Part shown: one piece after another, positions 46,416 through 53,648 of the stretch
Position numbering within the stretch: position 1 is the first letter of the stretch
Layout of the letters: every line of letters starts with the position of its first letter
NCBI GenBank assembly: GCA_017557435.1
Contig: JAFYYR010000010.1
Coordinates: 1-61,863, forward strand
Origin: Pseudobutyrivibrio sp.
GTDB lineage: Bacteria > Bacillota > Clostridia > Lachnospirales > Lachnospiraceae
Length of the DNA: 61,863 nucleotides
Reading direction: 5' to 3'
Notes under the pieces: model-generated
The model's input: the letters and a program-made list of their open reading frames with translations, nothing else
Database searches by the model: none
What the model was told of the DNA's origin: nothing
Translations under genes and position numbers: made by a program

Positions 46416-46919
46416 TTAATACCTTTTAATTTGGTCATCCTCATCTGTGGATGAATTATCGATGTTTCTAATCTCTACTTCGTAGGAATAATCGTCATTA
46501 ACTTTTACCATTACCTTGTCGCCTACGTGCTTGCCTCTAATTGCAGCACCCAGTGGCGACTCAATGGAAATAAGTCCCTTCAAGGAATTACCTCTGATAG
46601 ATGTAACAAGCTTGTATGTCTCTTCCACATCATCCTCTGGAATGTAAATGGTAACTGTGTTGTTAATTCCCACCTCATCCTCGGCACTGGAATCATCTAC
46701 AACCTCTGCAAATTTAAGCATCTTCTCCAAATATCTTATGCGGCTGTCATTCATATTTTTAGCACGCTTGGCCTCATGATACTCAAAGTTCTCGGACAAA
46801 TCACCCTGCGCCCTAGTCTCCTTAACCTCTTCTAGAAGTTTTGGTCTGATAACCAGCTTTCTCTCATCTATTTCTGCCTGTATTTTTTCTATATCACCTT
46901 TGGTTAATCTCTCACCCAT
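46416..46919 (-). CDS. GreA/GreB-family elongation factor, second paralogue
   Basis: A 167-residue protein of the Gre family with the coiled-coil tip motif QGDLSENFEYHEAKRAK and the C-terminal FKBP-like motif SLKGLISIESPLGAAIRG. It diverges from the greA at 3266-3745. The start chosen is ATG 46919 with GGAGG upstream; an extension to 46991 is out of the family. It may be a specialised Gre factor; whether it cleaves RNA or inhibits polymerase (as Gfh1 does) is unknown. Both acidic tip residues are present (D and E), which favours activity. Confidence 0.92.
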   Translation of the reverse strand: MGERLTKGDIEKIQAEIDERKLVIRPKLLEEVKETRAQGDLSENFEYHEAKRAKNMNDSRIRYLEKMLKFAEVVDDSSAEDEVGINNTVTIYIPEDDVEETYKLVTSIRGNSLKGLISIESPLGAAIRGKHVGDKVMVKVNDDYSYEVEIRNIDNSSTDEDDQIKRY

Positions 46920-46975
46920 AACTACCTCCAAAATATTTTCAGTATTCATATAGTTTAGCACATAAAATCCATAGT

Positions 46976-47001
46976 AAAAAGCACCCTGCAATTAGGGTGC
47001 T
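46976..47001 (-). terminator. Terminator closing the radical SAM peptide operon
   Basis: On the minus strand AGCACCCT, 6-base loop, AGGGTGCT and then T-rich sequence. It begins about 20 bases after the last permease gene stop. Confidence 0.9.
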
Positions 47002-47019
47002 TTCATGTAAAAGGACTTC

Positions 47020-47682
47020 TTATCCCTGTTTAGTTCTTGGAAAAAATCTTTTTAAACTAATTTCTGACCATAATGGACCTCTTCGTTCAATTAAGAATGA
47101 TAATATAAAAAGCACGCATGATATTATCAATTGCATCATTATTGTCCCTTCGTAATTACTAGGTATGGCAACGAAAATGAAAGGATTAAGTATACTATCA
47201 TTTGTCACATTTATTATCCAATATATCCAAAATAAGGACATAATACATAAACTTCCAGATTTTCTCTTTATTATCCCACATACAAATGTTGTCACACTTG
47301 TAAAATATATAAAAGAATTTATCGTTGTTACAAAATAGATTCCTATTTCAGATTCATAGTCGAAGCCTAAATCAAACAATGCCAAATATATTAGTACATT
47401 AAGAATTATAATTATTAGTTCTATAGCAATAACATTAATGATTCTAATAAGAAAGGTCCGCCATTTATATATATTCGAAACATAATATAACTCTTCCATT
47501 CTGTACTCATACAACTCAAGATTCATAAATATGGAAAAAATAATTGCAAATAATGGCAGATACATTATAGATTCATTTATAAAATCTAAAGTTGTACTTT
47601 TGTACATTGAAATTAAAACTATGACTGAAAGGCATAATCCCATTATTATATATTTACCATTGAACTTTAGCGATTTAATCAA
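47020..47682 (-). CDS. Membrane protein, ABC-2-type permease candidate 2
   Basis: A 220-residue protein with about six hydrophobic segments and a basic C-terminus. No family motif is recognised. It starts with TTG behind AAGGA and overlaps the preceding membrane-protein gene by 4 bases (TTGA). The two membrane proteins follow the ATPase gene 48728-49585, so together they look like an ABC transporter of the kind that gives self-immunity in bacteriocin clusters. AT-rich codon use. Confidence 0.75.
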   Translation of the reverse strand: MIKSLKFNGKYIIMGLCLSVIVLISMYKSTTLDFINESIMYLPLFAIIFSIFMNLELYEYRMEELYYVSNIYKWRTFLIRIINVIAIELIIIILNVLIYLALFDLGFDYESEIGIYFVTTINSFIYFTSVTTFVCGIIKRKSGSLCIMSLFWIYWIINVTNDSILNPFIFVAIPSNYEGTIMMQLIISCVLFILSFLIERRGPLWSEISLKRFFPRTKQG

Positions 47683-48725
47683 AGTGTTTTCCTTCTTCCT
47701 CTTTTACAGTTATATCCCACAGTAAATACTATTATTGCCACCAACAAAACTATTATCCTTTGCGCAAAAGAATACTTGTAAATTGATGTTTGAATATCGT
47801 CCAACCTTTGTATAACTATCAATCTATAAATAATCTTGGGGATGGAGAATGCTTTAGGCGTAATATTTAGGATTACCCATGCAAGATATACAGGAATGGT
47901 TGCTGCAAAGTTTTCTCCAAATAGTCTGTACAAAAAAACCAAAATAGCAACACACATCAATAATGTTGGTATAAATATGGTTAAATATCTTGGATAAGTG
48001 TAACAATAATGTATGTCATACCCAGCATTCTTATATTTCATAAAACTATAAACGTTAAGCACTAAACCAAAGATATAAGTATAAATAACGCAAGGAATGA
48101 TAATAACTAATAGATCATATATATAAAACTTAATTTTTCTAGTATTTGTAATTCTTCTTGCCTCCTCAATTTGAGGATTATGATTATCGTGCACAAAGAA
48201 ATATACATATGGCAAAAGTATAAAAGCCAAAATTGCTTGCGAATACGTAATAAATTTCTTCTGTACATCTATCTGATATCCGTAATTAGAATTTTCTTTC
48301 ATAACAGATGCATTTGCATCATCAACCGTTTTATACTGATATTTGGCATTACTTATTAACGAATCTATCAACAAATAATGGTCTGTTTGCTCGTAATATT
48401 CTTTTACCTCATCTATTCCTTTTACTTCCAACTGCTCTTTTATATCTTCAAGCATTTTTTTAGTGTTAGGCGAAGTTGCAGAATTATTAATTTTCTCTTC
48501 AACATCATTAAGCACTATCTCTTTTATATCATCAGAAGATAAATCCTTATATATATATTCGATATCACCTAAATCTCCTACACTTACCAAGTCTGACTCA
48601 TTTTCAAATGGATAGTACTTAATCTCTTTTAATTGGGAAAGAATGAATAAAGTGTAAAGAACAAAAAACGCTATAATAAATGGTTGTTTGCACCTACAAA
48701 TAATGCTGTTTTTTATATAATCCAT
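47679..48725 (-). CDS. Membrane protein, ABC-2-type permease candidate 1
   Basis: A 348-residue protein: an N-terminal helix (about 15-30), a 120-residue extracytoplasmic charged loop (about 35-160), then five hydrophobic segments. This topology (helix, large outer loop, helix bundle) is that of ABC-2 permeases. It starts 2 bases after the ATPase stop, with AAAGGA upstream. Family recognition is weak and based on topology and context. Confidence 0.75.
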   Translation of the reverse strand: MDYIKNSIICRCKQPFIIAFFVLYTLFILSQLKEIKYYPFENESDLVSVGDLGDIEYIYKDLSSDDIKEIVLNDVEEKINNSATSPNTKKMLEDIKEQLEVKGIDEVKEYYEQTDHYLLIDSLISNAKYQYKTVDDANASVMKENSNYGYQIDVQKKFITYSQAILAFILLPYVYFFVHDNHNPQIEEARRITNTRKIKFYIYDLLVIIIPCVIYTYIFGLVLNVYSFMKYKNAGYDIHYCYTYPRYLTIFIPTLLMCVAILVFLYRLFGENFAATIPVYLAWVILNITPKAFSIPKIIYRLIVIQRLDDIQTSIYKYSFAQRIIVLLVAIIVFTVGYNCKRGRRKTL

Positions 48726-48727
48726 TT

Positions 48728-49585
48728 TTATTTTCCTTTAATCGCCCACATATAGGCATCCTCTAGTCCAATAGCAGTTGCACTATCGTAATTGTCATTG
48801 GTTACAACAGCTCTTACCTTTTGGTCCTCCCTATAAAATGAAATGATTTCATTGTCTTTAGCAAATTCCTGAAATTCAGATAGAGATTTAAATATCACTT
48901 GGTTTAAGCTGCCTTTTGCTTCTTCTATTAGATTGTTTATTTTACCATCGTATTTTTTATTTCCGTGTTCTAAAATAATCACACTGTCACATATATGAGC
49001 TATATCCTCTACAATATGAGTAGAAATAAGTACAATATGGTTTATTGCGTAATCACTTAATAACTGTCTTATACGAATTCTTTCCTCTGGATCAACACCA
49101 GCTGTGGGTTCATCAACTATTAAAACATCTGGATCGCCAATCATTGACTGCGCCAAACCTAATCTCCTCTTCATGCCACCAGACAATGCTCCCACTTTCT
49201 TTTTTCGGTCGTCTGAAAGATTTACAAGTTTAAGCAATCGATCTATTTCATCTTTACGATTTTTCTTTGGAATACCTCGTACAATACACAACTCATTCAT
49301 AACTTCTTGAATAGTATAGTATTTGTACATTCCAAATTCTTGTGGCAAATATCCTATATGTTTTTCAAACTCTCTATCTGAAACTTTCTTTTCGTCAACA
49401 TAATATTTAACCATTCCATTTGAAGGTTTTAATAACCCCACCAAGGTTCTAAATAGAGTTGTTTTTCCTGCTCCATTTCGCCCAAGAATACCATATATTC
49501 CATCTGTAAATGTGGCATTGATTTTATTTAATGCAAGGACTTCCCCGTAGTTTTTAGTTAAATCGATTATTTCTAACTTATGCAT
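48728..49585 (-). CDS. ABC transporter ATP-binding protein
   Basis: A 285-residue ATPase with Walker A GRNGAGKTT, Q-loop LPQEFGMYKYY, signature LSGGMKRRLGLAQ, Walker B VLIVDEPTAGVDPEE and H-loop STHIVED. The clade is that of multidrug/bacitracin-type exporters. ATG 49585 is chosen, with GGGAG upstream. It lies 10 bases after the exporter gene and partners the two membrane proteins downstream. Role: immunity or second export step. Confidence 0.92.
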   Translation of the reverse strand: MHKLEIIDLTKNYGEVLALNKINATFTDGIYGILGRNGAGKTTLFRTLVGLLKPSNGMVKYYVDEKKVSDREFEKHIGYLPQEFGMYKYYTIQEVMNELCIVRGIPKKNRKDEIDRLLKLVNLSDDRKKKVGALSGGMKRRLGLAQSMIGDPDVLIVDEPTAGVDPEERIRIRQLLSDYAINHIVLISTHIVEDIAHICDSVIILEHGNKKYDGKINNLIEEAKGSLNQVIFKSLSEFQEFAKDNEIISFYREDQKVRAVVTNDNYDSATAIGLEDAYMWAIKGK

Positions 49586-49595
49586 TTTAACTCCC

Positions 49596-51260
49596 TTAGA
49601 TTGCTCTTTTATCAACATATTTTATATTGCCATTATTAACTTCAATAATATTATCCAATTTCTTTGCAAGAGCTTTTTTGTGTGTAATCATTAGTATCGT
49701 TTTATCTTTAAAAATAGAATATATTAAATCTACTATTTTGCTTTCTGTTATCTCATCAAGCATTGATGTTGATTCATCCAAAATTATTATATTGGAAGAA
49801 CGTAATACTGCTCTTGCTAGCGCTAATCTTTGTTTTTCTCCACCTGAGATTTTTATACCATTATCACCCATATTCGTTTCTAATCCATTCTCTAGTCTAG
49901 AAAACCAGGTAAATAGACTCACTTTTTTTAGAGTTTCAATTATTTCTTCGTCAGAAATATTATTACGAACATTTAAATTCTCTCTCAAAGTGCCATTAAA
50001 TATATATACTTCCTGTGATATATATGAAATCTGGTTTCGAATATTTTCTATTCCTATTGTTTTTATACTGTGTCCATCTATCAATATGTCACCATCATTT
50101 ACCTCGAGAATTCGATATAAAAGTTTTGCCATAGTTGATTTTCCCGCTCCACTCTTTCCTATGATTGCATAAGATTTATTCGATGGAATGCTGATAGAAC
50201 AATTTGATAGTATTTCTTTTTTCCCATACGCATAATTAACATTCACTAACTCAATGTCTCCATGTAAACTATAATTAGTGTGTACATCAACCATTGTTTT
50301 TTCGCTAATTAATTGTTTTTTTATTTTATTCCACGAAATTTTAGCGTCTATGATATCCGAAGGAAACTTATATATTTGAATTATTGGATTACAAAATCTT
50401 TGTGAAAAAATATTGAATGTAATCAACGCTCCCATACTTAACGTTCCATTTATTACTTGAATACCACCAAATGCTAGTATTGATGCAATCATAACTGTAT
50501 TTAATAGAAAAATAACTATATCGTTCTTCTTGATTTTAAGAGATAAATATCTCCATTTTTTATTATAATTATTTTCACTATTATTAATTCGTTTATACGT
50601 ATATTCCAATAAGTTTGCGCCTATTATCCATATATAATTATATACAATATCTTGCGCCACCTTATTCTTTTCAATTAATTCATCCCTAAATTCCTCGTTA
50701 TGAAATTCTATTTCTTTATTATATTTTGCCTGCGTTCGAATAATTAACACTTGAAACAATATTAGTATCCCCAAAAGCTTATAGTTTAAGCATGATAAAA
50801 AGACTCCTAGTCCCAAAAGTGTTAGGATATTCTTTATAAGATTAAGAAACTGCCCCGTAATTATTACTGGAATTCTTTCTACATCACTATATAGCAGGGT
50901 GTATAATTCACCATTATCTATTTCAGAAAAAAAGGTTCCATTATATTTTTCAAGTCTTTTTATTAGTTTAAGCCGCAAGTCTGTAGCCATATTTCTCTCT
51001 AATAAAATGCTTAATTTACTGTATAGTAGATCGGTACTAACATTAACAATTGCAATGGCTACAAATAAGGAACTATATATTAGCGTTCTTTGTATGTTCT
51101 TACTTTCTATTCCTTCATCGAAAATTTTTAATAACAAAATTGGAGACACTATATTTGTCACTCCAACCATTATATTTGTGACAAAACAACTGATAACTTT
51201 AATTCTATACTTTTTATAATATAATAAAATTTCTTTAAGAAGTCCTAATGTCTCCACCAT
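49596..51260 (-). CDS. ABC exporter, fused permease-ATPase, without peptidase domain
   Basis: A 554-residue half-transporter. Six membrane segments occupy about residues 20-300. The ATPase domain has GKSGAGKSTM, QEVYIFNGTLRENL, signature ISGGEKQRLALARA, IIILDESTSMLDE and THKKALAKK. It lacks the N-terminal C39 peptidase domain that would cleave double-glycine leaders, so leader removal must be done elsewhere, plausibly by the subtilase upstream. It overlaps that gene by 26 bases. Probable exporter of the mature peptide. Confidence 0.92.
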   Translation of the reverse strand: MVETLGLLKEILLYYKKYRIKVISCFVTNIMVGVTNIVSPILLLKIFDEGIESKNIQRTLIYSSLFVAIAIVNVSTDLLYSKLSILLERNMATDLRLKLIKRLEKYNGTFFSEIDNGELYTLLYSDVERIPVIITGQFLNLIKNILTLLGLGVFLSCLNYKLLGILILFQVLIIRTQAKYNKEIEFHNEEFRDELIEKNKVAQDIVYNYIWIIGANLLEYTYKRINNSENNYNKKWRYLSLKIKKNDIVIFLLNTVMIASILAFGGIQVINGTLSMGALITFNIFSQRFCNPIIQIYKFPSDIIDAKISWNKIKKQLISEKTMVDVHTNYSLHGDIELVNVNYAYGKKEILSNCSISIPSNKSYAIIGKSGAGKSTMAKLLYRILEVNDGDILIDGHSIKTIGIENIRNQISYISQEVYIFNGTLRENLNVRNNISDEEIIETLKKVSLFTWFSRLENGLETNMGDNGIKISGGEKQRLALARAVLRSSNIIILDESTSMLDEITESKIVDLIYSIFKDKTILMITHKKALAKKLDNIIEVNNGNIKYVDKRAI

Positions 51261-52182
51261 ATCTTTTTACCAGATTCGCTATATTATTTATTGTTAAAAA
51301 ATCCGAAAAACTAACATCATCCGTTATTCTTATTTTGTATTTTTTTTCAAGTTCACTGACTATATTTAATAAATTTATTGGCTTAATTATCCCTAATTCT
51401 ATTAAGTTGTCATTATTGTTGATATTATTCAATGACAATATGTTTTTTAACTCTCTATAATTTCTATTACCTATTATCTCATTACTTTTTTTATATGAAT
51501 CCCAGCTATTATATTGAAAATCACCCGCATCTTCGTTATTAAATAGTTCCTCACCATTTAATCCCTTGCTTAATTGTCTCATCATTAGTGCTGATGCTAA
51601 TGCAGCAGCCTTACTCGTTCCTCCAAAAAAGTAGAAATTATTATTTCTTTTATCTGTACACTCTGGAATTTTGTTTAAAACTAAATCCTTGGAATGTAAT
51701 TTTCTTTTATCTACCTTCCAAACATTTGAAGGAAAATACCCCCCCTTAATTCCCCAAACATATTTGTTGCTTGCCGGATAACCGCTTTCAGCATGATTGG
51801 GGTAAGAAGATATAATTTTAACATTCTTTTCTACGCATAATTCTTTTATTATTCTTTCAGTTTTATTGCTCGCCTCTCCCATTAATGTCATGCTTATATT
51901 AACTATATTACAATTAATCCGAAGGCAATATTCCAACGCTGCTTCGAGCTGAAATATCGTGCTCATTCCATCGTCTGTAATTTTTATAATCGTGAAAGAA
52001 GCATCTTTGTAATAATTATTGATGATGTTATAACATGCGGTACCATGCCCATAATAATCAATAGCATCTTCATTGCATATAATCTTACCTTGCTTGAAGA
52101 TAAAATTTTTTTTATCTTCAATATTATATTTTATTTGTGGATTTATTCCTGAATCTATAATTACACACTTCATATTTTTCAA
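51235..52182 (-). CDS. Cytoplasmic subtilisin-like (S8) protease with carrier-protein-like tail
   Basis: A 315-residue protease. The triad is D10 (VIIDSGINP), H46 (YGHGTACYN) and S190 (GGTSKAAALAS), with oxyanion Asn at about 129. It has no signal peptide or prodomain, so it should act inside the cell on the modified precursors. Residues about 235-315 resemble an acyl-carrier-protein helical bundle (ELGIIKPINLLNIVSELEKK and a following ITDDVSFSDFLTINN), but the DSL serine for phosphopantetheine is replaced (IKP). The start codon is TTG 52182 or ATG 52173; GGGGC near TTG lies in a hairpin. Confidence 0.88.
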   Translation of the reverse strand: MKNMKCVIIDSGINPQIKYNIEDKKNFIFKQGKIICNEDAIDYYGHGTACYNIINNYYKDASFTIIKITDDGMSTIFQLEAALEYCLRINCNIVNISMTLMGEASNKTERIIKELCVEKNVKIISSYPNHAESGYPASNKYVWGIKGGYFPSNVWKVDKRKLHSKDLVLNKIPECTDKRNNNFYFFGGTSKAAALASALMMRQLSKGLNGEELFNNEDAGDFQYNSWDSYKKSNEIIGNRNYRELKNILSLNNINNNDNLIELGIIKPINLLNIVSELEKKYKIRITDDVSFSDFLTINNIANLVKRYGGDIRTS

Positions 52183-52185
52183 TTA

Positions 52186-52207
52186 GCCCCTAGTTTTAGC
52201 TAGGGGC
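52186..52207 (-). other. Hairpin between precursor genes and the protease gene
   Basis: GCCCCTAG, 6-base loop, CTAGGGGC: a perfect 8-bp GC-rich stem inside AT-rich DNA, 9 bases after the second precursor stop. No T-run follows. The 3' arm holds the GGGGC that would act as Shine-Dalgarno for the protease. It could lower downstream expression and protect precursor mRNA. Confidence 0.75.
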
Positions 52208-52215
52208 CTTCTTAA

Positions 52216-52392
52216 TTACATCCATGTACTAGTTCGTGGTGTATAGGCTGTGCTATAAATTACACAACCGTCATTTCCACTTGTCTTTCCCACCCATACA
52301 TTTTTTTCAACACAATCATCGTTACAACCTTGTGCTATCACATTCGTATTAAGGGCTCTTTCGGAAATCTTATTCATTTTTACATTTTCCAT
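52216..52392 (-). CDS. Predicted RiPP precursor peptide 2 (58 residues)
   Basis: A small peptide directly after precursor 1 and behind AGAGGAG (8-base spacing). It aligns with precursor 1 along its length: a leader with KIS and ALNTNVIAQ, then a core with Cys 23, 27 and 43. The shared motifs are AQ-x-C-x2-DC, VW-x-GKT, GC, T-PRT and a final W. The N-terminal ~20 residues are probably leader, the rest core. It lacks a double-Gly cleavage motif. It is adjacent to two radical SAM enzymes, a protease and an exporter, the context for a modified secreted peptide. No known family is assigned. Confidence 0.88.
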   Translation of the reverse strand: MENVKMNKISERALNTNVIAQGCNDDCVEKNVWVGKTSGNDGCVIYSTAYTPRTSTWM

Positions 52393-52408
52393 AATAGTTG
52401 CTCCTCTC

Positions 52409-52582
52409 TTAGAACCATTTTGTTGTTCTTGGTGTTTGTCCTGTTGCAGTCCAGCATCCACCACTATTACCTTCACTAGCTGTTTTTCCTGCCCAAACAG
52501 TTTCTGTACAATCGTTACCGCATGATTGCGCAACAACTTTTACATTTAGTCCAGTTTTAGAGATTTTGTCAAATTTCTTCAT
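52409..52582 (-). CDS. Predicted RiPP precursor peptide 1 (57 residues)
   Basis: Starts at ATG 52582 with the strongest Shine-Dalgarno in the cluster (AAAGGAGG, 6-base spacing), suggesting high expression. The sequence begins MKKFDKISKT, then LNVKVVAQ, and has Cys 21, 25 and 43 in a core with DCTETVWAGKT, GGCWTATG and TPRTTKWF. Shares with precursor 2: AQ-x-C-x2-DC, VW-x-GKT, GC and TPRT-x2-W. The basic leader (about 1-19) should be recognised by the RRE-like domain of the first radical SAM enzyme. Too short for routine gene callers to score well, but homology to its neighbour supports it. Confidence 0.9.
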   Translation of the reverse strand: MKKFDKISKTGLNVKVVAQSCGNDCTETVWAGKTASEGNSGGCWTATGQTPRTTKWF

Positions 52583-52650
52583 GTTAAGCCTCCTTTCATT
52601 AAATATTTATTCAAAATTTTTTGAATACTAATTGAAATAATACGACCTAT

Positions 52651-53646
52651 TTATTTTTCACTTGTCGCAAGAGAGATTTTTATGTTATGTATTTTGCATA
52701 TATTTATATTTGGTTGATTCCATTTTCCAGTTTGGTATTTGTTTATCAACTTGCATCTTGTTGCTTCGCAATAGTCATATCGAGAACAACCTACGCAGGA
52801 CTCCACCTTGGATCTATCATGTTCATGAATCTTTCTAACTCTATCAATATTAACTCCATTAAAAACATCACCAATGCAATACTCACTTTTTCCATTTACA
52901 ACAATGCACGGATATAATGCCCCATCACTATCTATGACTATTGTTGTTATTCCTCCGTTACAAACAGAATTCTTACATTTGTATTTTGCATCATAAATTA
53001 ATCCAATTTCAGCTTTAATGTTTTCTTTTTCTATATATCTTTTTACCTTTTGTAATTTTTCAAGCAACTCATCCCATTGATCCTTACTCCACAAATCAAA
53101 CTGATCAACCACTGGCGATATTCGACCAAACCCCATATTTATTAGATGAATTATGCTTTTGTCTACGCCTATATAATTTAATGTATTGATGGTCATTCTG
53201 GCATTAATTCTATTCTTATCGTTTGGAAAATAATTATTTATATTTTCTATGACAGTGTCATATGTGCCTTCATTCTTTTTATCAATCCTGTTTAAATCAT
53301 GCAGTTCTTTATTTCCATCTATGCTTATCGCCAGGGAATCTATTTTATCTTTTAAAAATTCAGCTACTTCTCCATTTAGTAATGTTCCATTTGTAGTTAG
53401 CGAATATGTGACTGCGCCATTTTTCTTTCTGGTATTTATCTTATTTATTAAATATTTAATCTTTTCAAACTCTAATAAAGGTTCGCCACCATGAATAACA
53501 ATAGATATCTCACCATCATAATTTGCTACCATTTCTATAAATGCATTAAGAACCTCATACGATATTGATTTGTTTTTTTTATTCTTTTCATAACAATAAT
53601 TGCAATTAAGATTGCACATATTTGTCATAAATACTGTAAAATTCAT
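52651..53646 (-). CDS. Radical SAM/SPASM peptide-modifying enzyme 2
   Basis: A 331-residue enzyme. The [4Fe-4S]-SAM motif C11-x3-C15-x2-C18 (MCNLNCNYCYE) is almost at the N-terminus; HGGEPLL follows. The C-terminal SPASM-type region has about eight cysteines (CKNSVCNGG, LYPCIVV, YCIGDV, SCVGCSRYDYC, ATRC, final C). There is no N-terminal RRE. I start it at ATG 53646, two bases after the stop of the first enzyme; a longer frame from 53691 overlaps that gene. The inferred job is forming a cross-link or epimer in the precursors. Confidence 0.93.
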   Translation of the reverse strand: MNFTVFMTNMCNLNCNYCYEKNKKNKSISYEVLNAFIEMVANYDGEISIVIHGGEPLLEFEKIKYLINKINTRKKNGAVTYSLTTNGTLLNGEVAEFLKDKIDSLAISIDGNKELHDLNRIDKKNEGTYDTVIENINNYFPNDKNRINARMTINTLNYIGVDKSIIHLINMGFGRISPVVDQFDLWSKDQWDELLEKLQKVKRYIEKENIKAEIGLIYDAKYKCKNSVCNGGITTIVIDSDGALYPCIVVNGKSEYCIGDVFNGVNIDRVRKIHEHDRSKVESCVGCSRYDYCEATRCKLINKYQTGKWNQPNINICKIHNIKISLATSEK

Positions 53647-53648
53647 CC

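Noticed and set aside
46919-46991. Upstream extension of the second Gre-type gene
   Set aside because: The added residues do not fit the family and GGAGG precedes ATG 46919.
49627-50172. 181-codon plus-strand frame antisense to the ABC exporter
   Set aside because: The exporter has all ABC motifs in the opposite frame; this one has no motif or start signal.
52393-52536. Upstream extension of precursor 2 to a 106-residue protein
   Set aside because: The extra part is the precursor 1 gene read in a different frame; a good Shine-Dalgarno precedes ATG 52392 and precursor 1 aligns with precursor 2.
52216-52582. Assignment of the peptides to the streptide or WGK radical SAM families, or to lanthipeptides
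   Set aside because: The motif is W-x-G-K, not contiguous WGK, and no LanB, LanC or LanM enzyme is present.
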